A stretch of 51,918 nt of DNA from assembly GCA_937891085.1 (NCBI GenBank), contig CALAEY010000108.1, positions 1 through 51,918 of the forward strand. Reading direction: 5' to 3'. A program made the translations under genes and the position numbers. This stretch comes from an uncultured Prevotellaceae bacterium (GTDB lineage Bacteria; Bacteroidota; Bacteroidia; Bacteroidales; Bacteroidaceae). This document shows positions 32,117-40,134 of the stretch, one piece after another; position 1 is the first letter of the stretch, and each line of letters starts with the position of its first letter. Below the pieces are notes generated by a model. That model worked only from the letters and a program-made list of their open reading frames with translations. It did no database searches and was not told the origin of the DNA.

Positions 32117-33895
32117 ATGAGAAACTTTTGTAGATTATTTTCTTTGGTCTTTGTTTTATTCTTTGTTGGGCTCAGTCAGTCGGCCCAATCTCAGAATAGT
32201 AGTCAGAGACGACAGGCAAGTAGCAGAGGCAGAACGGCTGTAGACATAAAAACTGTTGTTGCTGATTTCTATAGCTATTTGGAAACTATTCCTTTTTATG
32301 CCTCGTCTTCTTTGGAGAATGAAATCTCATCGGTTAAAGAACATATAAACAATTTGAATAATTGGAAAGATCGGGATGCATATATTGCAGAACACCGTCT
32401 TAACTCTTTTATCAATGCCAATCGGGATTCATTGAAACGACATACAGAAGATGTGAGTAAGTTGGCGAGTGATTTCTTGAATTCGAAGTATGCAAATCAG
32501 ACAATTGAGGATAGGGCTGTTTGCGAAGATAGTTTGAAGTCTATTGTCAGGGAAAGAATTCATGAAAGGGAGCAAATCCTCAATAAGTTGGAGAAAGAGA
32601 TTAATAATGAACCAGAGCATACAACTTTTAACTTAGGTGGACTTGATGGAACAACTATTCTTATAGGCTTAGCTGTAATTGTTTGTCTTTGTGTGATAAT
32701 TGGCTTGATTGCACGTGGCTGGAAACGTAAAACGAACAAGCCGCATTATGCAAGCAAGGTGTCTTCGGCTCCTCGAGGGTCATCAGATATAGTTGTGAGA
32801 CGAAAAACGGCAACTATTCTCAGAAAACAGAGTCTGGAAGACGTGATAGATAATAGCGCCTATCTGAAGATAGACTGTAATGAGTTTTGTCATGATTCGG
32901 CAGTGAGACGGATGTATATCAAAAATACCTGTATTATAGATATATATAATATGTATGCCGAGGATTTACGGAAATCAGACAACCCAAAGGAGAATGGGTG
33001 TATGGTGCTTGGGCGTTGGGTTCATGATGCAGAGAATAATGAGTATTATGTGTCTTTGGAGCACATTGTCCTGCCTGGCGATGATGCCGTTTTCTCTGAA
33101 TATGAGCTCAATTTTGGGGGTAAAATCAAGTTAAAGGTAACAGAAAAACTGAGGAAGTTACGGAAGGAGACGAATTTGCAGTATGACCTTACGTGTTGGG
33201 TGCATTCGCATCCTGGGCTGGGTGTGTTCTTCAGTAACTCTGATAGCAGTGTACAGATGCAACTAAAGCATCCTACCCATCCCAAATTTCTGACAGCTAT
33301 TGTGGTAGATATTCTGACACCTAAGCAGGATTTCGGCATCTTTACTTTCAGACAAGATGGAGAGCTGAATTCAAAGGCCGATTTGAAGAGATTGTATTCA
33401 TTGGATGAGCTGTATAAATGGGCACAGGAAAGTGAACGAGAGACTTTTAACCCAGAAAACCATTTCGATGTATTGGCCAGTGCTAAGAAACATCAGGAAG
33501 AATGTCATGGCATACAGTTGAGTGATGCGGCAATCATTGATATGGATATGTTGATTGCAGGGCAAGAGAATGGGGTGGTCGCCATGATTTGCGGCAAGAT
33601 CTGTCAGCAGGGGGATAAAACAGAGATGCTAGCACAGAAGGTAAATAAGGACTTGCCATTGTCCAACGAGGAATTGATAGGATGCGTGGTCTGTGCTACT
33701 CATTGTAGTATTCCATCTGTTAGGAAGTTAGTTGCCGATCAACTGGACAAACTGAAGTTTGTGTTGGTTTACACCCCTTCCGACGGGATGTTGACTGCTA
33801 TTCCTATAGTGAATAATGAATTGTGCACGGATCAGGAATGTCATGGTGAGAATAAATTTGAAGAACTTAAGATATGGACAAGAAGGAGAAGATGA
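32117..33895 (+). CDS. Membrane-anchored JAMM/MPN+ metalloprotease (deubiquitinase-like)
   Basis: The 592-residue protein has a signal peptide (to about 25), a helical periplasmic part, one transmembrane segment (about 180-199) and a cytoplasmic JAMM domain (about 265-420). The zinc and catalytic residues are all present: Glu292 in KENGCMVLG, then HSHP (363-366) and Ser373 and Asp376 in FFSNSD, i.e. HxHP-x6-SxxD. JAMM enzymes cleave ubiquitin-like modifiers from targets. The C-terminal part (about 430-592) is unrecognised. The next gene overlaps by ATGA at 33892-33895. Placing the active site on the cytoplasmic side matches cytoplasmic E1 and E2. Confidence 0.9.
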   Translation: MRNFCRLFSLVFVLFFVGLSQSAQSQNSSQRRQASSRGRTAVDIKTVVADFYSYLETIPFYASSSLENEISSVKEHINNLNNWKDRDAYIAEHRLNSFINANRDSLKRHTEDVSKLASDFLNSKYANQTIEDRAVCEDSLKSIVRERIHEREQILNKLEKEINNEPEHTTFNLGGLDGTTILIGLAVIVCLCVIIGLIARGWKRKTNKPHYASKVSSAPRGSSDIVVRRKTATILRKQSLEDVIDNSAYLKIDCNEFCHDSAVRRMYIKNTCIIDIYNMYAEDLRKSDNPKENGCMVLGRWVHDAENNEYYVSLEHIVLPGDDAVFSEYELNFGGKIKLKVTEKLRKLRKETNLQYDLTCWVHSHPGLGVFFSNSDSSVQMQLKHPTHPKFLTAIVVDILTPKQDFGIFTFRQDGELNSKADLKRLYSLDELYKWAQESERETFNPENHFDVLASAKKHQEECHGIQLSDAAIIDMDMLIAGQENGVVAMICGKICQQGDKTEMLAQKVNKDLPLSNEELIGCVVCATHCSIPSVRKLVADQLDKLKFVLVYTPSDGMLTAIPIVNNELCTDQECHGENKFEELKIWTRRRR

Positions 33896-36273
33896 CTATG
33901 AAAAGATTATTGGCTTTTATCGTATCCTTTGTGGCTGTGTTGTCGCTCAGTGCACAGGATGTAAAAGAAATTCAATTCAGCGATAAAAAATATGAGTATG
34001 GAATTGGCAAAGATAGCATTGCGCTGTTCCTTAAAGTTCTCGATAGTGATGGTAACCGCTCTACAGAAGTGACTGGTAGTGACTTGGAGAAATATCTGGT
34101 AATCTATGAAGATGGTAAGATTATTTCATCAGATAGGAGAATCATTCAGGAGCTAAGTTCTGGTCAGCGCATCCCAGCAGATTTTACCTTTTCCGTATTG
34201 GTGGATATGAATATACCTGAGGAAGGTAAGACCCAAATCTATGAGACGGTAGGTAATTTGGTAAAGAGTGCACCTGATAGTTGTGTATACCTATCATTCT
34301 TCGGTGATGAGATAACTCGGAGTGAAGTGATTACCAGACAGAACTATGCTGACTATAAGGATAGGTTCTTAAAGAATTCCAATAACAAGTTCTTCTACGG
34401 AGCTATATATTCAAAGTTGGCAGAATTCAGTTCAACTAAAGCCGAGTTGGAAGATTCTGTTAAGACAGAGGCTGACTACCGAAAGAATGTAGATATCATT
34501 GAGCGTGCACGGATCAATAAGGACAAAAACATACTCTGTGTTTTCACTGAAGGAAATATACGTCCAGAGGATGAAGCTATTTCTTTTGTTGAGGTGACGG
34601 AGTATGAGGCGAATGTTGTTCCAAAGGTTTATGCTTTCTATTATACAGGCAACGGTATAGATGAGAATGTAGAACTGACGCTTCAGGGTGTTACTACTCC
34701 TCGTGATGCAGAGGGGCGTATCTTAAGAGACCGTCAAGGAGCGTATAGCCCTTCTGAAGACTTGAGAAGCGTACTTAGCAATTTTGAGGAAGTGGTAAAA
34801 GATGCGATGTATGACTTCGCATTTACTTATCAAGCCACTGAAGGTAAAGTCTATTCTGGCAGGGTGGATTATACTGCGGAATGGAAAGGGGAAGATCGTG
34901 GGTCAGGCTCATATTCTATAGGAGCTGCAGAGAACCCTTGGCCAGCTCACGACGAGAGTACGGGAGACTCAGTACTGAAGTACTTGGTAGCTTTATTGGT
35001 TGCATTCTTTACCATGGTGCTCTTCTTTATCGTTGTGAAGATTCTGATTCCTTTAGTTAAACAGAGGAGCTTCTCTGTAAAGTATTATAAGAAATACGTC
35101 CCAGAAGAAAATGTCCAACGCAGAACATGTTATTTCTGTAAGCAGGAGATATTGCCAGGGCAGACAATCGTAACTAAATGCAAGCATATTATGCATGTAC
35201 ATTGTTGGCAGCAGAATGGTTATAAGTGCTCAGAATACGGCCAGAATTGTAAGACGGGTATTCAAGACCATATAGCATGGGATGAATTGTTTACAAAAAG
35301 CTCATTCCGTGATTGCTATCAGGCTTTTACGGGCATTCTGGCTGGTTTAATCAGTTGGATTGTTTATGAACTGCTTGGAAGAGGCGGTTTTACTTCGTTG
35401 GCCAAAGGCATCGTGAATTTATGCTTATATAATGAGACTCAGCAAGTAAATCTATATGACACTTGTGTGACAAAGGTTTCTGCCTTCCTGACTATAGGCT
35501 TTGTTCTTGGTTTCTTCCTCTCGTTCATATTTAGGTCTAATGATGAATATCGTGAAAAGAACTGGAAGGTATATCTGAAGATCATTGGTTTGTCATTGGT
35601 GTCTGCTATCATTGGAATGCTGGCTTTCGCTGTTGGGGCTGCTATTCTATGTCTTTTATTATCTATTCTCAATATCACATATATCCCGTGGTACTGCTCA
35701 TTCCCAGCATACCTGTTGTTTTCAGTCTGTCTGGCACTGAGTCTGACCATAAAGTCTTCCATCCCTTTGAAGAGTGCATTGATAGGAGGCTTATGCTCCG
35801 CAGTCATAGGTTTCTTGGTACTCTATTTCTCAAGTCTCTCAAGTTCTAAATACGGGTGGATGAGCATGCTGTTGGATTTCATCATTTATGGCGGTGGTCT
35901 TGGTGCTTCGTTGGTAACGGTGCGTATGCTGGCTGAAAAGTATTTCTTGGTTATCCAGAATGGAATAAAGGCAGGTCAACGTATTCCTATCCACAAATGG
36001 ATGAATGCTACAGGAGGTGGTAATAAAGTCTCTATTGGTATCACTGGTGAGTGTGAAATACAGATGAACTGGGAAAAGAGCAATAAGGTTGCCAAAGAAC
36101 ATGCTCAGTTGTTTATTGACCATGCAAAGACCTTGCCAGTAATAAAGCCTTTAGCTACAGGGGTGGTATTTAATACACGTATTGAACTGCCAGTAGGTAA
36201 AACTATGATTCTTGCCAATGGCGATACATTTAGAATTGGTGATACAATCTTTCAGTACGTGGAGATGGATTAA
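33892..36273 (+). CDS. vWA-like, multi-pass membrane protein with RING-H2-like zinc site and FHA domain
   Basis: From ATG 33892 (overlap with the JAMM stop; AAGGAGAAG just upstream) the protein has 793 residues. Order: signal peptide; periplasmic vWA-like domain with degenerate MIDAS (VLVDMNIPEEGKT, about 100-112); transmembrane segment (about 364-390); cysteine/histidine cluster C413-x2-C416-x13-C430-x1-H432-x2-H435-x2-C438-x7-C446-x6-C453; five or so further membrane segments (460-690); C-terminal FHA domain (about 705-793) with AKEHAQLF and ANGDTFRIGDTIFQYV. The first six zinc ligands match RING-H2 spacing; the last pair is wider. It may be a Ubl ligase or scaffold, and an FHA reader of the kinase. 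Starts at 33874 and 33898 are possible. Confidence 0.8.
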   Translation: MTMKRLLAFIVSFVAVLSLSAQDVKEIQFSDKKYEYGIGKDSIALFLKVLDSDGNRSTEVTGSDLEKYLVIYEDGKIISSDRRIIQELSSGQRIPADFTFSVLVDMNIPEEGKTQIYETVGNLVKSAPDSCVYLSFFGDEITRSEVITRQNYADYKDRFLKNSNNKFFYGAIYSKLAEFSSTKAELEDSVKTEADYRKNVDIIERARINKDKNILCVFTEGNIRPEDEAISFVEVTEYEANVVPKVYAFYYTGNGIDENVELTLQGVTTPRDAEGRILRDRQGAYSPSEDLRSVLSNFEEVVKDAMYDFAFTYQATEGKVYSGRVDYTAEWKGEDRGSGSYSIGAAENPWPAHDESTGDSVLKYLVALLVAFFTMVLFFIVVKILIPLVKQRSFSVKYYKKYVPEENVQRRTCYFCKQEILPGQTIVTKCKHIMHVHCWQQNGYKCSEYGQNCKTGIQDHIAWDELFTKSSFRDCYQAFTGILAGLISWIVYELLGRGGFTSLAKGIVNLCLYNETQQVNLYDTCVTKVSAFLTIGFVLGFFLSFIFRSNDEYREKNWKVYLKIIGLSLVSAIIGMLAFAVGAAILCLLLSILNITYIPWYCSFPAYLLFSVCLALSLTIKSSIPLKSALIGGLCSAVIGFLVLYFSSLSSSKYGWMSMLLDFIIYGGGLGASLVTVRMLAEKYFLVIQNGIKAGQRIPIHKWMNATGGGNKVSIGITGECEIQMNWEKSNKVAKEHAQLFIDHAKTLPVIKPLATGVVFNTRIELPVGKTMILANGDTFRIGDTIFQYVEMD

Positions 36274-36284
36274 TAGAGTGCTTC

Positions 36285-37490
36285 ATGGATATGAGTAACG
36301 AAAGAAAATATGAGTGGGGCGAAGGAGTGTTCACGTTACTTTCTTGGTTTAAGAAGGATAAAGTAAAGAATGCTCGCGTCTTGGTGGCTGGTGCTGGTGC
36401 ACTAGGAAATGAAGTAGTTAAGGATCTGGCCCTGTTTGGGGTGGGACATATTTATGTGGTCGATTTTGACCAGATAGAAATCTCCAATCTTACCCGTTCC
36501 ATACTCTTCCGTGAAGAAGATGCTTTCAGTCATGCTTATAAAGCAGAGATTGTGGCTAAAAGGGCTATGGAAATAAATCCGCAGATTAAAGTCACTCCAA
36601 TCGTGGGCAATCTTTTCTCGGAAGTAGGCTTTGGACTCTATCGATCAGTTGATGTAGTAATAGGCTGTTTGGATAGTCGTATAGCACGCTATTTGTTAAA
36701 TAGGCTGTGTATGCGTGCTGGAAAGACCTGGATTGATGGAAGCATAGAGAATCTGACAGGAGTTGTGAAGGTCTATACTCCTGGCATTAGTTGCTATGAA
36801 TGTGGCTTGTCAAGGGAAGAGTTTAACAACATCATGCTTCGAACTGGTTGCGCTGATGTCGTTCGTACTCAAGGTGCTGCTGGGCGAGTTGCCACCACCC
36901 CCATCAGTGCTTCTATTGTTGGGGCTGTACAAGTGCAGGAGGCTATGAAGATCATTCATCTTGATAGTGATGAAGAAAGCCAGTTTAAAACACTGCAAGG
37001 GAAAATGTGGCGATATGAGGGAATGACGAATACCACTTCTATTTATAAATTTGCTTCTTGGAAAAATAACTGCCCTGCACATGAAAGTTGGACAGATATA
37101 ATAGAAGGTAAGAGCTTATCGGCAAAGCTAACTGTTAAGGAGGCCATTGACGAACTTAAATCATTACTGCATGTGAAAGCGCTTGAGATCAATCTTCGCA
37201 ACAATAAGTTTATCGACAAGATCGTATCAGATAGGCCGGAAAAAGAGTTTGATGTCATGATTCCTGAGTCAAAACTTGATGATTATATAAACAAACATGA
37301 GGAGATTCGTAAATTAAGCTATCGCACTTTGTTCCATAAGTCTTTCTTTGAGAATATAGATTCCGACTTTCCATACATAGATCTCACTTTGCAACAGATA
37401 GGTATTCCTGCTTTTGATGTGATACAGGTATCTACAAGAAAGGACTTGTATTTTGTTGAACTAAGTGGAGATGCAAGTCTCTATGTCTGA
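36285..37490 (+). CDS. E1-like (ThiF/MoeB-type) Ubl-activating enzyme
   Basis: The 401-residue protein has an adenylating Rossmann domain: VLVAGAGALGNEVVKDLALFGVG (glycine loop at 36-41), VVDFDQIEISNLTRS (60-72), Lys86 and CLDSRIARYLLNRL. Zinc-type ligands are Cys170 and Cys173 (ISCYECGLS) and Cys263 with His266. Cys189 in RTGCADVV lies in the loop that carries the catalytic Cys in MoeB/E1 enzymes. The last 130 residues may be an adaptor domain that binds the E2 or Ubl. E1s adenylate the modifier C-terminus and form a thioester. It is 11 bases downstream of the RING-like gene. Confidence 0.9.
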   Translation: MDMSNERKYEWGEGVFTLLSWFKKDKVKNARVLVAGAGALGNEVVKDLALFGVGHIYVVDFDQIEISNLTRSILFREEDAFSHAYKAEIVAKRAMEINPQIKVTPIVGNLFSEVGFGLYRSVDVVIGCLDSRIARYLLNRLCMRAGKTWIDGSIENLTGVVKVYTPGISCYECGLSREEFNNIMLRTGCADVVRTQGAAGRVATTPISASIVGAVQVQEAMKIIHLDSDEESQFKTLQGKMWRYEGMTNTTSIYKFASWKNNCPAHESWTDIIEGKSLSAKLTVKEAIDELKSLLHVKALEINLRNNKFIDKIVSDRPEKEFDVMIPESKLDDYINKHEEIRKLSYRTLFHKSFFENIDSDFPYIDLTLQQIGIPAFDVIQVSTRKDLYFVELSGDASLYV

Positions 37491-37499
37491 TTTTTGCTT

Positions 37500-38381
37500 A
37501 TGTCGTTGAGTAATATTCCAGTTGACATTAATATAGAGTTATTGCTTTCTTATCTCCCTGAAGGTTTTCTGAAAGTGGCTATGAGGGGATTGCATAAACG
37601 CAATACCTATAATGATATTATCGATGTAGAAGAGAAAAAAGACGGTACAATAATGGTGGGGGTAGGGCGGAATAGCCTATACAACTCATTGCCAGAGTTT
37701 ATGTTCCACCCAATTGATCGTTTCGATAATATCCCTAAGGCGGAAGAGAAAGAGCGCTTTGCTGATGAATATGAGAAACAGGAACGAGAGAAAGAATTGG
37801 CGTACCAGTTCTTTGCGCCCATTGATTTATTGCTTCTAAAGCTAAAGTCTGATATAAGAGAACGTTTAAGACAGTATTCGGAAGACAATAATGTGTTGAT
37901 TGATATCTTAGGTGATAGACTGACAAAGGAACAATCTGAGAACCGCTTTATAAAGTTTGCACTCCATTTTTTGCCTTCATGCAAGTATATCCGTGGTAAC
38001 AAAACTTTGCTGACTTTGCTTTTGCGTAAGGTCTTTATGGAGGAGGATTTGAGAATAGAAATCCACGAAGAACAACAACAATTTGTAGATGATGCACCAA
38101 GATATGAAGAGTCTTTGGATTTTCAGTTGGGAAATGGCTATGTAGGCAATGCTTATGAAGACCGTGTTGTGGTATATAATATCAATTACTGGTCTGACGG
38201 TTGTTGTGACAAACACTTCATTCAGTTCTTAGATGACGTGGAACTATTCCGTTGTTTTATACAAGACTACTTCTTGGCTGTAGGTGAGGTCTTACGGTTC
38301 AATATCAGTCAGGATGATATGCCATTGAGAGTATCAGATGAAATAATTTATAATTATTTGAACTATAACACCAATATATAA
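37500..38381 (+). CDS. tssG: T6SS baseplate protein, TssG-like
   Basis: The 293-residue soluble protein matches the layout of the Bacteroidetes TssG: an N-terminal INIELLLSYLP block, GRNSLYNSLPEFMFHP, a helical AYQFFAPIDLLLLKLKSDIRE segment, and FALHFLPSCKYIRGNKTLLTLLLRKV before the C-terminal strands. Known subtype iii TssG proteins have the same order (YD.LPEGLFH, then FFLPFE, then LPYAH.I.G). TssG joins TssE and TssF in the wedge. The next genes are TssK, TssE and TssF. TTG 37494 is in frame but ATG 37500 is preferred. Confidence 0.62.
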   Translation: MSLSNIPVDINIELLLSYLPEGFLKVAMRGLHKRNTYNDIIDVEEKKDGTIMVGVGRNSLYNSLPEFMFHPIDRFDNIPKAEEKERFADEYEKQEREKELAYQFFAPIDLLLLKLKSDIRERLRQYSEDNNVLIDILGDRLTKEQSENRFIKFALHFLPSCKYIRGNKTLLTLLLRKVFMEEDLRIEIHEEQQQFVDDAPRYEESLDFQLGNGYVGNAYEDRVVVYNINYWSDGCCDKHFIQFLDDVELFRCFIQDYFLAVGEVLRFNISQDDMPLRVSDEIIYNYLNYNTNI

Positions 38382-38386
38382 GCTAT

Positions 38387-39616
38387 ATGGCAAAAAGAAT
38401 TTGTTGGAAAAGAGGCATGAGGCTTACAGACCAAATATTGCGAGCTTCTGATAATAGTAGAGAGGAGTATTTAGGAAAGGCTTTTGCTCTAGCAGCGGCA
38501 GGGCGGTTTGGACTTTTCCCATCTTCCCATCCCTTTGAATTATCATTGAGTATTACCAAGGGTATTGTTGATGTGGAGTCTCTGAGTTGTTTGGGCTTGA
38601 CTAAGGATGGACAGCTTATTGATGTAAGTTACGATACTAGATATACAGGTTCTTTTGATACCAGAGTTCAGATTCCCGATGTAAGGGATGAGAAGGAGTT
38701 CTTCCTGGCAATCAATGCACATTCAGGAGAATGGAGAGAAACCAATGATGGCTATGAGGAACCAGTCTATTCATTTTCACTGATACCCCCCAATTCTCCA
38801 TTGCCTGACTATTCCATGCCAATTGCCCACTTGGTGGAAGACTATGGATGGAGGTTGGATGATGTCTATTTTGTACCTCCGTGTCTATTTGTCTCATCTC
38901 ATCCAAAGTATGAGGAGCTGTTAAAACAGTTTCTTGAGGTACTGAAGATTATTGACCTGAAGGCACTGAAATACATTAATTCTAGTGGAAAGATGGCAAT
39001 TCGTGTCTTTTGGCCTATCGTGCAGCAATTGATTATAACCGTTGATAAGGAACGTGATTTGATGACCCCTATGATGTTGCTCTCGAATGTACAGAAGTGC
39101 GTCAGTGCTTTTGCCTGTGCATGTGAGTTAGATGAGAATTTAAACTTAGCTGATGCAGATGCCTATAGGAATTATGTGATGACACCATACTCATACAAGA
39201 ACGCCTACCACCAAATAAAGGAAGGGCTTGATATCTGTTTGTCTATCAGTGAGAAAGTGGACAAGTTCCAAATGGTTGTTGAAGAGGCAGAGGTGATAAA
39301 GATACCTGCTCCGTCTATTAGTCATGAGCAACTATTTCAGAATTGCAAGAATCAAACGGCCTACGTGATGGTTCAAAGTCCCGATTCAAATTCAGAAGTC
39401 TTTTATTCTCTTGATGGAGGTGAGCCTTCCAGAAAATTGTTGCGAAATGGTTCTATCCCTCTTGATAGCGGTTTTAGTAAGACTAAGGCACCTGAACCAG
39501 ACAAATCTGTTGTCATTAAGCTAAAGGCCGTTTCCAATGGTCAAGAGAGTGAGGTGGCAATCTATACGGTAACGCTTCATAAGGACTTTAAAGATTGGAA
39601 TGGTTTCCAGATTTAA
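38387..39616 (+). CDS. tssK: T6SS baseplate protein, TssK-like
   Basis: The 409-residue protein begins ICWKRGMRLTDQILRASDN, like the WxxGMxLxxxxFxxxDN start of TssK, followed by FALAAAGRFGLFPSS. The central part (160-300) is helical. At residues 325-400 there is a beta domain with a chitobiase/Ig-like phrase, SEVFYSLDGGEPSRK, not seen in classical TssK. TssK links the baseplate to the membrane complex and in other systems binds TssL and TssM, which are absent here. Five bases separate it from TssG. Confidence 0.65.
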   Translation: MAKRICWKRGMRLTDQILRASDNSREEYLGKAFALAAAGRFGLFPSSHPFELSLSITKGIVDVESLSCLGLTKDGQLIDVSYDTRYTGSFDTRVQIPDVRDEKEFFLAINAHSGEWRETNDGYEEPVYSFSLIPPNSPLPDYSMPIAHLVEDYGWRLDDVYFVPPCLFVSSHPKYEELLKQFLEVLKIIDLKALKYINSSGKMAIRVFWPIVQQLIITVDKERDLMTPMMLLSNVQKCVSAFACACELDENLNLADADAYRNYVMTPYSYKNAYHQIKEGLDICLSISEKVDKFQMVVEEAEVIKIPAPSISHEQLFQNCKNQTAYVMVQSPDSNSEVFYSLDGGEPSRKLLRNGSIPLDSGFSKTKAPEPDKSVVIKLKAVSNGQESEVAIYTVTLHKDFKDWNGFQI

Positions 39617-39618
39617 GT

Positions 39619-40122
39619 ATGAGTTTCATAAAGACTCCGTTGATATTTCAAGAATCCGATGGTCATGTCCAAGTTGTCCGTGATTTTGAAGATCGGATAA
39701 GGATGCTTGACAACTTGGTCGATTTGATTATATTCACTCCTCAGGGCAGTTTCTTGGCTGATCCTGACTTTGGCTTTGAATATTGGAATCATGAGTATTC
39801 AAACATTCATTATAGAGAGTTTAATAGTGACCATAGTAGTTACGCTGTGGGAGGCTTGAGTGATGAGGTGACGAAAGAGGAATGTAAGAAAAGTATTCGT
39901 CAGAGTTTGGAGCAGTATGAGCCTCAGCTAAAACAGGTGAATGTTTCTATTGAGATAAATGCTGCAGAAGCAGAAAAACAACGAAAGAAGAAAGTACTTT
40001 CCAAATATGTAGTGACTATTTCGGTCGAAGGTATAATCGATGATGGGTTAGGGACTACTACTCCCTATAGAAAAGATGTGCTATTTTTGATGGAGCCAAC
40101 GGTCAAGAAATACAGAATGTAA
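39619..40122 (+). CDS. tssE: T6SS baseplate protein TssE (gp25-like)
   Basis: From ATG 39619, two bases after the TssK stop, the protein has 167 residues. It has the gp25/GPW lysozyme-fold layout: VRDFEDRIRMLDNLVDLIIFTPQGSF, DPDFGFEYWNHEYSN, and a helix ECKKSIRQSLEQYEPQLKQVNVSI leading to the EIN...EG strands. The EPR-type motif of proteobacterial TssE appears as EPQLKQV. TssE starts sheath polymerisation at the baseplate. It is 12 bases from TssF. Confidence 0.85.
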   Translation: MSFIKTPLIFQESDGHVQVVRDFEDRIRMLDNLVDLIIFTPQGSFLADPDFGFEYWNHEYSNIHYREFNSDHSSYAVGGLSDEVTKEECKKSIRQSLEQYEPQLKQVNVSIEINAAEAEKQRKKKVLSKYVVTISVEGIIDDGLGTTTPYRKDVLFLMEPTVKKYRM

Positions 40123-40134
40123 AATGTTGAAAGC

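Noticed and set aside
28836..37490. Stand-alone anti-phage Ubl island (CBASS or Bil)
   Set aside because: No CD-NTase or nuclease effector is present, and the genes are interleaved and overlapped with envelope genes between T6SS blocks.
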